NCBI RefSeq assembly: GCF_029894335.1
Contig: NZ_JARXZC010000033.1
Span: 1 to 64,000, forward strand
Source: Kitasatospora sp. MAP5-34
GTDB taxonomy: Bacteria; Actinomycetota; Actinomycetes; Streptomycetales; Streptomycetaceae
DNA: 64,000 nucleotides
Direction of reading: 5' to 3'
The position numbers and the translations under genes are program-made. Of the stretch, positions 17,837 through 28,561 are shown one piece after another; the stretch's first letter is position 1, and each line of letters begins with the position of its first letter. The notes below the pieces were generated by a model. The model did no database searches. It was given only the letters and a program-made list of their open reading frames with translations, and was not told where the DNA came from.

Positions 17837-19855
17837 TCAGGAGGCGTTGAGGGCGGTGTCGTCGATCACGAAGCTGGTCTGGGCCGAGGAGGAGTTCTCG
17901 GTGCCGGTGAACTTCAGGGTGACGGACTTTCCGGCGTAGCTGGAGAGGTCGATGGTCTGCTGGGTGTAGCCGTTGTTGGCGTTCAGGTTGGAGAAGGTCT
18001 TGAGCGTGGTGCCGTTGGCGGCGACGGTGAGCTTGTCGGACGCGCTGGTGGTGGTCTTGTTGGTGTCGATGTGCAGCCAGAAGGAGAAGCTGGCCTTGCA
18101 GCCGGCCGGGATGGTGACGGTCTGCGACAGGGTGTCGGTGTGGGCGGCGCCGTAGCCGTCCAGCCAGGCGTCCCAGTTGCCGGAGTGGGCGGGCTCACTG
18201 ACGGTGTCGTTGTTGAGGACACCGGCGGTGGCCGTCCACGGGGAGGCGCTGCCCGTCTCGAAGCCCGGGTTGCCGAGCAGCTGGCCGGCGCCGGTGCAGC
18301 CGCCACCACCGGTGGAGACGGTCCAGCCGAACGAGGTGCTGCCCTTGGCGTTGGTGCCGTCGGTGGCGTTGACCGTCACGCTGTAGCTGCCCGCAGTGCT
18401 CGCGGTGCCGCTGATCAGGCCGGTCGAGGAGTTGACGGACAGGCCGGCGGGCAGGCCGGTGGCGCTGTAGGACAGGGTCTGGCCGCTCGCCGAGTCGGTC
18501 GCGTGGATCTGCAGGCTGACCGCGCCGCCGGTGGTGGTCGACTGGCTGCCGGGGTTGGTCACCGTGACGGTGTTGCCGCCCGTGCTACCACCATTGGTGA
18601 AGGCCGCCAGGCCGTTGGGGGTGCCGAGGCCGGTCGGGCCGTCGTAGCCGGGGCCCGCAGTGCAGAGGTAGGACGGGGAGCAGGTGCCGTTGTTGCCGGT
18701 GGTGACGTCGTTCAGCGCGGAGGTGTGCGCGTAGGGGTAGGACGCCGGGTAGTCGGCGGAGCCGGGGGTGCCGGCGTCGGCGTAGACCGAGGCGATGAGC
18801 GGGGACGAGGCGCTGGTGCCGCCGTACACGGCCCAGCCGGAGCCGCCGTAGGTCTGGTAGACCGCCACGCCGGTGGCCGGGTCGGCGACCGCCGAGACGT
18901 CGGCGATGGTGCGGTTGGCGCAGCCGCTGTCGGTCTGCCAGCTCGGCTTGGCGTCGTACGCCGAGCAGCCGGAGCCGGTGCCCTCGGTGCTGGAGGTGCT
19001 CCAGACCGACTCGCTCCAGCCACGGGCGCTGGAGTCGCGGGTGAGCGCGGTGCCGCCGACCGAGGTGACGTACTGGGAGGCGGCCGGGTACTGGGCGCCG
19101 TAGGCGGAGTCACCGGAGGAGACGGTGATGGCCACGCCGGGGTGGTTGAAGTAGCTGGTGTCCGAGGAGGTGTCGGTGCTGTCCTCGGGCCCGCCGTAGC
19201 TGTTGGAGACGTACTTGGCGCCCTGCGAGACGGCCTGGTTGACGGAGGTACCCAGGTCGCTCATGTTCGCCGAGGTGGCCTCGACCAGCAGGATGTGCGC
19301 GTTGGGGGCGGCCGCCGAGACCATGTCGAGGTCCAGCGAGATCTCGCCCGCCCAACCGGTGTCCGAGGTCGGGTAGTTGGTGCCGCCGTTCTGGTCGATC
19401 TTCTTGAAGCACCCGTTGGCCGTGGTGCAGGCCGGCAGGCCGTACTGGCTGCGGTAGGTGGCCAGGTCCGACTCCGCGTTGGGGTCGTCCTGGGCGTCCA
19501 CGATCGCGACCGTGGCACCGGTGCCGCCGTTGGCCGGCAGGCCGTAGGCGCTCTGCAGGTCGGCGGGCCCGAAGCCGGACGGTGTGGCGTTCGGCGACAC
19601 CGCGCTGATGCTGAACGCGTGCGGCTGGTGGACGTCGGTGCGGACGAGCGCGTTGCAGGCCATCATGTGCGGCGCGGCCGGAGCCGAGCAGACCCGCTTC
19701 GCCTGGGCGTGCGACGAGACGGTGGTGGTGGCGCCGGCGGTGGCACCCGCAGGGGCCGCCGCCATCAGACCGGCGGACACCAGAGCGGTGACCGATACGG
19801 ATGCCGTGACGGCCCTGCCGAGGCCGCGCCGGAGCGCGGCTGAGGATGAGAACAA
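17837..19855 (-). CDS. secreted S53 (sedolisin) peptidase
   Basis: This is a secreted 672-residue protein. The signal peptide (RAVTASVSVTALVSAGLM, cut near AGATA) is followed by a short segment and the S53 domain (about residues 75-420), which has no long pro-region. The Glu/Asp pair lies in WAGEISLDLDMV (about 170-178), and the serine is in YGGTSASSPL (about 347). A calcium-site-like end follows (GPGYDGPTGLGTPNG). Residues about 430-520 form an Ig-like putative-domain (He_PIG) repeat (SYSATGLPAGLSVNSSTGLI). About 530-672 form a jelly-roll, carbohydrate-binding-like domain (LLGNPGFETGSASPW). Sedolisins are acid-active serine-carboxyl peptidases. The start chosen is TTG 19855, with GGAGGG seven bases upstream; no ATG or GTG fits better. 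Confidence 0.88.
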   Translation of the reverse strand: MFSSSAALRRGLGRAVTASVSVTALVSAGLMAAAPAGATAGATTTVSSHAQAKRVCSAPAAPHMMACNALVRTDVHQPHAFSISAVSPNATPSGFGPADLQSAYGLPANGGTGATVAIVDAQDDPNAESDLATYRSQYGLPACTTANGCFKKIDQNGGTNYPTSDTGWAGEISLDLDMVSAAAPNAHILLVEATSANMSDLGTSVNQAVSQGAKYVSNSYGGPEDSTDTSSDTSYFNHPGVAITVSSGDSAYGAQYPAASQYVTSVGGTALTRDSSARGWSESVWSTSSTEGTGSGCSAYDAKPSWQTDSGCANRTIADVSAVADPATGVAVYQTYGGSGWAVYGGTSASSPLIASVYADAGTPGSADYPASYPYAHTSALNDVTTGNNGTCSPSYLCTAGPGYDGPTGLGTPNGLAAFTNGGSTGGNTVTVTNPGSQSTTTGGAVSLQIHATDSASGQTLSYSATGLPAGLSVNSSTGLISGTASTAGSYSVTVNATDGTNAKGSTSFGWTVSTGGGGCTGAGQLLGNPGFETGSASPWTATAGVLNNDTVSEPAHSGNWDAWLDGYGAAHTDTLSQTVTIPAGCKASFSFWLHIDTNKTTTSASDKLTVAANGTTLKTFSNLNANNGYTQQTIDLSSYAGKSVTLKFTGTENSSSAQTSFVIDDTALNAS

Positions 19856-20608
19856 CGAACAGCCCTCCCATGGGGGATGAGGCAGACGCGGGGATCGGTC
19901 CTGGTGGGGAGCGTCCTGGGGTCGCGCCGTGCCGGGGAACAGGATGGTCGCGCGTTTGCTGGGCTTCACTGCTCCTGGCTGCCTGTCCGCAGCGCGGATC
20001 AGGTGCCGGGGTTACCGGAGCAAGACGTGGGGGTGGGTATGACGGAGACCCAGATGTCATAGGCATGACATGGACTGAGCACCAGCCACCCCGTATTGGG
20101 GCGTGGTGTCCGGTGCGAGAAAGTTAGCGAAGCCTAAGCACAGCCCACAAGAGTGATGTGAACATGCGTTTTTCGCAGCCGCGCAGGTTCGCGTCCCGCA
20201 GAGCGGGCCGTCGGCGCCTTTGCGCAGATCAACCAACTCCCCTGCCACCGAAGGGCGGAGCAGGAAATCCGGGTAACGCTTTCGTAAAGCCTCGGGAAGA
20301 TCGCGGGACGGAACGGACCACCCGCCCGCCGACAGCGCCCAGTTGGCCGTCAATCACCGCCATCTGGCGTCAACTCGTCCAGCGAGAACCACAGTTACAG
20401 AGTCAATGGTCCAAGCTGCGAGATTCCTGGGAACGCGACCCAGGTAGCGCCTTGCGGTGGCCGGGCCGCCGTCGGGATACTCGGCGAAATCGCTTTGGCA
20501 TGAATGCGGCAATCGATTCCCGCAGCCGCCCCCACCCCGGCGCATGCCCCGGCGCACCTCTCCGGGTCCGAGCACCACTGGACCCAACCCCCACAGGAGG
20601 GACCTCAG
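19856..20608. other. intergenic region of about 750 bp
   Basis: It holds the promoter region of the peptidase (minus strand) and of the broken gene at 20609 (plus strand). Third-position GC falls and no frame is convincing. A minus-strand stretch near 20100-20330 (PEALRKRYPDFLLRPSVAGE) is protein-like, but no family or start is evident. A ribosome binding site AGGAGGG at 20594-20601 serves the following TTG. Confidence 0.5.
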
Positions 20609-21196
20609 TTGAAGACCCGACGCACCACTCTCATCGCCGCCGGAGCAACCGCTCTCGTCGCCGCGATCGGCGCCAGCATCGGCTGACCCCGCACGCTGCG
20701 GGTCCGCTGCCGCTGCCCCCGAAGCGGCAACGGACCTGGCCAACCCCCCTGAAGTGCGGCTCTCCCCCGGGCGGTCACCGCCGGCGGGGGCACGACCCCG
20801 ACCGTCGCGGCCGCCGTCACCGGCCCGGCCGACGTGGGCGTCGCGGCCCTCGAGTACTCCGGCCTGTCGACGGCCGCCGGAACGGGAGCCGTCGGCGTAC
20901 TGACCGTTGCCACCGGCACCACCGGGTCCACGGCGGTGGTGGTCGCCTCCGGCGCGACGGCGGCCACGGCCGGCGGCGGCGAACTGGCCCTCGGCTTCTA
21001 CGCCGACTCCGGCTTCGGCGACACGCTGACGGCCGGCACCGGCTTCACCTCCCGGGTCGGCGTGTCGAACACCCCCGACATGGAACTCGCCGTCGAGGAC
21101 CAGCTCACCACAGCGGGCGCCACCCCGAACGCGACCTTCGGCACGGGCGCCCAGACGGTCTGGCTCGCGGGGGTCGTCGTCTTCAAGCACGGCTGA
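20609..21196 (+). pseudogene. broken gene for a secreted beta-rich protein
   Basis: TTG 20609, eight bases after AGGAGGG, opens a signal peptide, MKTRRTTLIAAGATALVAAI, that hits TGA at 20684. The next 80 bp read sensibly only in another frame (SAAAAPEAATDLANPPEVRL). Near a CCCCCGGG run at about 20766 the sense returns to the first frame: VALEYSGLSTAAGTGAVGV, then GELALGFYADSGFGDTL, then SNTPDMELAVEDQ, then QTVWLAGVVVFKHG and stop at 21196. The end resembles secreted beta-sandwich domains with an 'EYSG' strand. Two compensating frameshifts, and apparently a shortened front half of the domain, make it a probable pseudogene. An alternative start (GTG 20834) could express only the C-terminal 120 residues. 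Confidence 0.6.
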
Positions 21197-21227
21197 GCGA
21201 AGCAGGGTTGAGCGGAAAGCCGAACGG

Positions 21228-21263
21228 CCCGGGCCCGACGGAGAGTTCTCCGTCGGGCCCGGG
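21228..21263. terminator. strong bidirectional hairpin
   Basis: A 17-bp perfect inverted repeat (CCCGGGCCCGACGGAGA and its complement, 2-nt centre) lies between the broken secreted-protein gene and the convergent isocitrate dehydrogenase, 53 bp beyond the latter's stop. It is a likely terminator for both. Confidence 0.85.
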
Positions 21264-21315
21264 GCGGTCTGCCGGTCGGGCCGGCCTGCACGAGGTGCCG
21301 TCAGCCGACGAGCCG

Positions 21316-23535
<2,220 letters not shown>

Positions 23536-23659
23536 CGCATACTCCGCTTCACGTCTACAACGTCTTGATATCAAGATATCTCGTGATCGACCCTATGCGA
23601 CACCGGCCCCGGCTTCCGGCCGCCCGGCGCAACCCGTACGGCGGGTCGGACCGACTCCG

Positions 23660-24508
23660 TCAGACTCCGGCGAACCCGGTCTCCAGGCCGTCCAGGGCGT
23701 GCGAACAGACGCAGTCCCGGGTGGCGGGGAGGCCCTCCAGCGCCTTGAACAGGACGGTGCGCAGCCGGTCCACGTTCCGGGCGAAGACCTCCAGCACCTC
23801 GGCGTGGGTGACTCCCTCGCCGCTCTCCACACCCGCGTCGAGGTCGGTGACCAGCGCCAACGACGTGTAGCAGAGCCCCAGTTCACGGGCGAGCACGGCC
23901 TCCGGGTGCCCGGTCATGCCGACCACCGACCAGCCGTTGCCGGTGAACCAGCGGGACTCCGCCCGGGTCGAGAAGCGCGGGCCCTCGATCACCACCAGGG
24001 TGCCACTGTCCACCGGCTCCCAGGCGCAGTCGCGGGCGGCGACGACGGCGGCGCGGCGGCCGTCCGGGCAGTACGGGTCCGCCATCGAGACGTGCACCAC
24101 GTGCGGGAGGGTGCCGTCCGGCAGCGGCAGCCCGTCGTAGTAGGTCTGCGTCCGGCCGGAGGTGCGGTCCACGAACTGGTCCGGGACGACCAGCGTGCCG
24201 GGGCCGTACTCGGCGCGCAGGCCGCCGACCGCGCACGGGCCGAGCACCTGGCGGACACCGAGCGAACGCAGCGCCCAGAGGTTGGCGCGGTAGTTGATCT
24301 GGTGCGGTGGCAGGCTGTGCCCCCGGCCGTGCCGGGGCAGGAAGGCGACGCTGCGCCCGGCCACCTCACCGACGAAGAGCGAGTCGCTGGGCGGGCCGTA
24401 CGGGGTCCGGACGGCGACCTCGGTCACGTCGTCCAGCAGGGCGTACAACCCGGAGCCCCCGATCACGCCCAGCTCGGCACGGGGGGTGGTACGGGAGGTG
24501 TCAGCCAT
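23660..24508 (-). CDS. mtnP: S-methyl-5'-thioadenosine phosphorylase
   Basis: It phosphorolyses methylthioadenosine to adenine and methylthioribose-1-phosphate for methionine salvage and polyamine by-product removal. It is a 282-residue soluble protein of the PNP/MTAP family. The phosphate site is in LGVIGGSGLYALLDDV, and a second is in LPRHGRGHSLPPHQINYRAN, the MTAP signature. The purine/ribose site is in IEGPRFSTRAESRWF and GMTGHPEAVLARELGLCY. A cysteine-containing C-terminus (RDCVCSHALDG) is common in actinobacterial members. An AGGAG-like stretch is not obvious, but the ATG at 24508 opens the family N-terminus. It is monocistronic; icd lies downstream on the same strand after about 125 bp. 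Confidence 0.92.
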   Translation of the reverse strand: MADTSRTTPRAELGVIGGSGLYALLDDVTEVAVRTPYGPPSDSLFVGEVAGRSVAFLPRHGRGHSLPPHQINYRANLWALRSLGVRQVLGPCAVGGLRAEYGPGTLVVPDQFVDRTSGRTQTYYDGLPLPDGTLPHVVHVSMADPYCPDGRRAAVVAARDCAWEPVDSGTLVVIEGPRFSTRAESRWFTGNGWSVVGMTGHPEAVLARELGLCYTSLALVTDLDAGVESGEGVTHAEVLEVFARNVDRLRTVLFKALEGLPATRDCVCSHALDGLETGFAGV

Positions 24509-24618
24509 GGTGGCCGCCTTTCGGTCGCGTCGTGTCCACCACCCTAGGAGCCGCCGGGGCCCGCTCCCGGAAACCTCGTCTTACGATTCCCGGACGTGCG
24601 GCAGCGGCCCGCACCGGG

Positions 24619-24984
24619 TCAGGCGTCGCGGCGGACCTTGAGGGCCCAGAGCACCAGCGGCACCTGCAGGGGCAGCCGCCCGTACGCGAACGCGCGCTCG
24701 GGGGCACTGCGGGTGCTCCAGTCGCGGGCCATCTTGACGTTGGCGGGGAAGACGGCGGCGAACAGCGCGGCGGCGGCGAGACCGCCCACCCGCCGGGTGG
24801 CGGGGACGGCGACGGCGGCCGCGCAGGCGAGTTCGGCGACGCCGCTCAGCTCCGTCCAGAGCCGGGCGTCACCGGGCAGCTGCTCGGGGACCAGCGGGTC
24901 GAAGAACTCCGGCTTCCGGAAGTGCATGACCCCGGCCAGGCCGAGCAGCGCGGCGAGTGCGAGGGGTGCGCGGTGGCGGGACAC
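24619..24984 (-). CDS. DoxX-like small membrane protein
   Basis: This 121-residue protein has four predicted membrane helices (about 6-22, 45-63, 67-83, 103-117). The DoxX-family pattern is LALAALLGLAGVMHFRKPEF (helix 1 ending in H-F-x-x-P-x-F), then 'GVAELACAAAVAVPATRRVGG', then 'PANVKMARDW' before the last helix. DoxX-like proteins are small membrane subunits of uncertain function, some linked to redox or thiosulfate:quinone systems. It lies upstream of mtnP on the same strand, with 110 bp between, so independent transcription is likely. Confidence 0.8.
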   Translation of the reverse strand: MSRHRAPLALAALLGLAGVMHFRKPEFFDPLVPEQLPGDARLWTELSGVAELACAAAVAVPATRRVGGLAAAALFAAVFPANVKMARDWSTRSAPERAFAYGRLPLQVPLVLWALKVRRDA

Positions 24985-25150
24985 GTTCGCTCCGTCCTGG
25001 TAACGGTCGGTGACGCCTGCGACCTTACTCGTCGGTAGCCGACGGGTACAGGCTTTCGCACCTCAGGGGCACCCCCCGGCGGCGTACAGTGGCCGTCCGC
25101 AGCGGGACGGGCAGGCGTGGCGGCAGCGGGTGGCGGCAGAGGGTGGACAC

Positions 25151-25921
25151 ATGCGGCGGAGCAGGGCGAGAGTGACCGGCCATCAGGTACTGGAGTGGCG
25201 GGTACGGCCCGAGGCCCCGGTCGCCGCCGTCCTGGTGCTGCACGGCGGGCAGGAGAAGAGTGAGCGGGCGCCCGGGCCGGTGAACCTCCCCGGGCTGCGG
25301 ATGTACGGGTTCGTCCGCGCGATCGCCCGGGAGACGGCCGGTGCCCGGGTCGCCGTCGGCGTGGTGCGGTACCGCTACCGGGGCTGGAACGGCAGCCGGG
25401 CGGACGCGGCCCGCGACACCGTCGCCGCCCTGAACGACCTCGCCGAGGAGCTCGGCCAGGTCCCGATCGTGCTGGTCGGGCACTCGATGGGCGGCCGCGC
25501 CGCGCTGCGGACCGCCGGGCACCCCGGCGTCACCGGCGTCATCGCGCTCGCCCCCTGGTGCCCGGACGGCGAGCCGTACGCGCAGCTGAAGGGCTCCACC
25601 CTGCTGACCCTGCACGGCGACCGCGACCAGGTCACCGACCCCGGGGCCACCCGGCACTTCGCGGCGCAGGCCCGGACGGCGGGCGCCCGGGTCGCCGGGT
25701 ACACCGTGCGGGGCGACGGCCACGCACTGCTCCGGCGCTCCGGCGACTGGCACCGCGCGACCGCCCGGCTCACCGGCGGCCTGCTCGGGCTGCGCCCGCT
25801 GCCCACCGAGGTGGCGGCGGCACTGGCCCTCGGCAAGGCCGAGAACGGCGGGCTCGACCTCCGTCTGCCCGGGCGGCGCGAGAGCGATCCGGTCGGTCTC
25901 GCACTCTCGTCCACGGACTGA
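25151..25921 (+). CDS. alpha/beta hydrolase
   Basis: This 256-residue soluble protein has the serine-hydrolase fold. The oxyanion strand is AAVLVLHGGQEKS, the nucleophile elbow VGHSMGG (Ser about 110), and the acid region LTLHGDRDQVTDP. The catalytic His is in GDGHALLRR. The N-terminal part lacks a signal peptide, so it acts in the cytoplasm. The ATG at 25151 is chosen because the coding pattern starts there. The longer frame upstream to 25010 reads as low-quality sequence, and GGGTGG lies before the ATG. It resembles dienelactone-hydrolase-like or thioesterase-like proteins, with substrate unknown. Confidence 0.88.
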   Translation: MRRSRARVTGHQVLEWRVRPEAPVAAVLVLHGGQEKSERAPGPVNLPGLRMYGFVRAIARETAGARVAVGVVRYRYRGWNGSRADAARDTVAALNDLAEELGQVPIVLVGHSMGGRAALRTAGHPGVTGVIALAPWCPDGEPYAQLKGSTLLTLHGDRDQVTDPGATRHFAAQARTAGARVAGYTVRGDGHALLRRSGDWHRATARLTGGLLGLRPLPTEVAAALALGKAENGGLDLRLPGRRESDPVGLALSSTD

Positions 25922-26060
25922 CCGATCCGCGCCGCCCGCCGGTCCGACAGGTTCGTACAGGAACTGACAGACTGTCGATCACTGTGCAAGGCTGCTCCCC
26001 TGAACACCCGGTGTGCGGGGCCACCGCCCTGAAGCCGGAAGGCTCCAGGGGGAGAGCGGC

Positions 26061-27023
26061 ATGGGGAGCAGCACCGGCCGGATACGCGGTCGTTCCACGT
26101 GGGTACGGCCCGTACTCGCCGGCCTCGCCGTGGCGGCACTGGCACTCGCCGCGCTCGCGCTGAGGACCGCGCCGGGCCCGGCCGCCTGGCTCTCGCAGGG
26201 CCCGCTGGCCCAGGACAGCGGGCTCGTCTGGCTGCTGGCCTTCGGCGGCGCCGTGGGCGGCGCGGCTGTCGCCGGGCGGCACCGGAAGGACGTCAAGGAG
26301 TACGGCACCCCGACCCCGGTGGCCGAACGCCTGGCCACCGTCGCCTCGTTCCTGCTGCCGCTTGCGGCCGGTCTCGCCCCGCTGATCATCTTTCTGCTGC
26401 CCGACTCACCCGGGCCACCACCCGCCGCCGAGCCGTCGGGCGACAACCCGCCACCGCCCCCGCCGCCGTACCACGACGGCGGTGCGCGGGGCGGCGCCTC
26501 GAACGCACTGCTGGCCGTTGCAATCGCCGTGCTGGTGCTCGCGGTGGTGGTCGCCCTGGTACTCCTGTGGCGCCGGTTCGGCCACCACCTCCGCAGGCGC
26601 GTGGCACTCCGGCCGGAGGCGGCCGGCACCGCTCCGATCAGGGCCCGGGCCCTGGCCGACGCCATCGACTCCGGCCTCCGGGCGCTGCACGGCGATGACG
26701 TCCGCGCGGCGGTGATCGCCTGTTACGCGGCCCTGGAGTCCTCCCTCGCGGACTCCGGGGTGATCCGCGAGGAGTCGGACAGCCCGGCGGACCTGCTGCG
26801 CCGGGCGGCCGTCGGCGGCGTACTCGCCGGACCGTACCCGCAGATCCTGGCCGCGCTCTTCCGCGAGGCCCGCTACTCGGGTCACCCGATGGACCACGAC
26901 CACCTGCACCGGGCCCGCGCCGCCCTCGACGCCATCTCGGCCCAACTCGCGGAGCCCCAACACGCCGAGTCCCGACGCGCCGAGCCCCAGCACCCCGAGC
27001 CGACCCCGGCAGGCAGCCGATGA
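26061..27023 (+). CDS. DUF4129 membrane protein
   Basis: This 320-residue protein has four predicted membrane helices (about 15-35, 52-66, 90-112, 150-172) separated by a Pro-rich loop with eight consecutive prolines. The C-terminal cytoplasmic domain (about 200-300) matches DUF4129: ALADAIDSGLRALHGDDVRA, then ACYAALESSLADSGV, then ILAALFREARYSGHPM. DUF4129 proteins accompany MoxR AAA ATPases and DUF58 proteins, sometimes with transglutaminases, probably in envelope protein assembly. The ATG is preceded by GGGGGAGAG. The last 25 residues are imperfect tandem repeats (AEPQHAESRRAEPQHPEP). The stop overlaps the next ATG, starting a coupled operon. Confidence 0.85.
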   Translation: MGSSTGRIRGRSTWVRPVLAGLAVAALALAALALRTAPGPAAWLSQGPLAQDSGLVWLLAFGGAVGGAAVAGRHRKDVKEYGTPTPVAERLATVASFLLPLAAGLAPLIIFLLPDSPGPPPAAEPSGDNPPPPPPPYHDGGARGGASNALLAVAIAVLVLAVVVALVLLWRRFGHHLRRRVALRPEAAGTAPIRARALADAIDSGLRALHGDDVRAAVIACYAALESSLADSGVIREESDSPADLLRRAAVGGVLAGPYPQILAALFREARYSGHPMDHDHLHRARAALDAISAQLAEPQHAESRRAEPQHPEPTPAGSR

Positions 27024-27505
27024 ACCAGCCCGGCTCCAGCCTTCGTACCGTGGCCGTGCTCACCACCGTCGCCGTGGCCGCCGAGACCGGGCTCGCACTG
27101 GTCGGCGGGGCCGCCACGGCCGCCGAGGGTGCGGCGCTGATCACCGCCGTCGCCGTGCTCGCCGCCCGCTACGTGTCCGGCTTCGAATCGCAGGACGGCG
27201 GGGACCGCATTCCGCTGCGCATGATCGACGAACGCCGGGCCGGCCTGAGCGACTGGGAGTGGGTCGTCGGGGAGGCGCTCGCGGGCCGTGGCGACCGCGC
27301 CCGGCTGCTGCACCCGCGCCTGCAGCGCCTCTACGCCGCCCGTCTGACGGAGCGTCACGCCGTCTCGCTGTACGACCAGCCCGAAGCGGCCGCGGCCCTC
27401 GTCGGCCCCGAGGTCTGGCGGCTGATCGATCCGAGCCGCACCCCGCCAGCCCCGATCCCGCTCCCCGCACTGCGGGCCGCCGTGGACCGCCTGAACGAAC
27501 TCTGA
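27020..27505 (+). CDS. small membrane protein of the MoxR operon
   Basis: This 161-residue protein has two hydrophobic segments (about 9-30 and 33-50: VAVLTTVAVAAETGLALVGG, then EGAALITAVAVLAARYVSG), followed by a soluble domain rich in Arg and Leu (RRAGLSDWEWVVGEALAGRG, then LHPRLQRLYAARLTERH). It overlaps the DUF4129 stop by 4 bp and precedes the MoxR gene by 48 bp. Small proteins of this shape recur in actinobacterial MoxR-DUF58 operons. No enzymatic motif is visible, and a structural or assembly role is only inferred from position. Confidence 0.8.
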   Translation: MNQPGSSLRTVAVLTTVAVAAETGLALVGGAATAAEGAALITAVAVLAARYVSGFESQDGGDRIPLRMIDERRAGLSDWEWVVGEALAGRGDRARLLHPRLQRLYAARLTERHAVSLYDQPEAAAALVGPEVWRLIDPSRTPPAPIPLPALRAAVDRLNEL

Positions 27506-27553
27506 CCCTCCGCACCCCCGGCCGGGGGCCCCGATCCCGTACCGAGGAGTACC

Positions 27554-28561
27554 GTGACCAGCACCCAGACCGCCGAATCCGGCCTGTCCAGCACCGATCT
27601 GACGCCGCGTCAGGCCGGTGAGCGGGCCCGGCGGGTCCTCGACGAGGTCGGTCGCGCGGTGGTCGGCAAGCCCGAGGCGCTCGAACTGGTGCTGCTCGGC
27701 GTGCTGGCCGGGGGCCACATCCTGATCGAGGACCTGCCCGGCCTCGGCAAGACCCTGCTGGCCCGGTCCTTCGCCACCGCGCTGGGCCTGGACTTCCGGC
27801 GGATCCAGTTCACCCCGGACCTACTGCCCTCCGACGTGTCCGGCGCGCCGTTCTACGACCAGCGCAGCGGCGAGATGGTCTTCCGCCCCGGACCGGTCTT
27901 CACCCACCTGCTGCTGGCCGACGAGGTCAACCGGACGCCGCCCAAGACCCAGGCCGCGCTGCTGGAGGCGATGGCCGAGGCCCAGGTCTCGGTGGACGGT
28001 GTCACCCGGCGCCTGCCGGACCCGTTCGTGGTGATCGCGACGGCCAACCCGATCGAGTACGAGGGCACGTACAGCCTGCCCGAGGCCCAGCTCGACCGGT
28101 TCCTGCTGCGCGTCCGGATGGGCTACCTGCCGGTGGCACAGGAGTCCGCGATGCTCCGCGCCCGCCTGGACCGGGCCACCCCGGAGGCCGCCCTGCGGGG
28201 GCTCACCGACCCGGCTGAGGTGGTGGCCATGCGGGCGGCGCTGGAGCGGGTCGAGGTGGACGACGACCTGGTCGACTACGTGGTCGCCCTGGTGGACGCG
28301 ACCCGCTCGCACCCGGAGATCCAGGTCGGCGCCTCCCCACGCGGCGGCCTGGCCCTGATCCAACTGGCCCGCGCCCGGGCCCTCATGGACGGCCGCGACT
28401 ACGTCGTCCCCGAGGACGTCAAGGCCCTGGCCGTCCCGGCGCTGGCGCACCGCGTCACGCTCCGGCCCGAGCTGTGGGTCCGTCAGATCAACGCCGACGA
28501 CGTCATCTCGGCGCTGGTCGGGACGGTCCCGGCGCCGCAGACCGCACCGGCCCGCCCGTGA
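27554..28561 (+). CDS. MoxR-type AAA+ ATPase
   Basis: This is a 335-residue cytoplasmic AAA+ ATPase. Walker A is LPGLGKTLLA (about residue 64), Walker B HLLLADEVNRTPPKTQ (about 122), sensor 1 VIATANPIEYEGTY, and a sensor-2/arginine region follows 'ASPRGGLALIQLARARAL'. MoxR proteins act as chaperones that help assemble or activate partners containing von Willebrand A domains, typically the DUF58 protein encoded next, whose GTG start overlaps this stop by 4 bp. An AGGAG sequence before the GTG... start (CCGAGGAGTACC) supports 27554. Confidence 0.92.
   Translation: MTSTQTAESGLSSTDLTPRQAGERARRVLDEVGRAVVGKPEALELVLLGVLAGGHILIEDLPGLGKTLLARSFATALGLDFRRIQFTPDLLPSDVSGAPFYDQRSGEMVFRPGPVFTHLLLADEVNRTPPKTQAALLEAMAEAQVSVDGVTRRLPDPFVVIATANPIEYEGTYSLPEAQLDRFLLRVRMGYLPVAQESAMLRARLDRATPEAALRGLTDPAEVVAMRAALERVEVDDDLVDYVVALVDATRSHPEIQVGASPRGGLALIQLARARALMDGRDYVVPEDVKALAVPALAHRVTLRPELWVRQINADDVISALVGTVPAPQTAPARP

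Noticed and set aside
20057..20353. minus-strand small frame with a plausible internal stretch (PEALRKRYPDFLLRPSVAGE)
   Set aside because: Cys-rich remainder, no ribosome binding site and no recognised family. Noted only in the intergenic entry.
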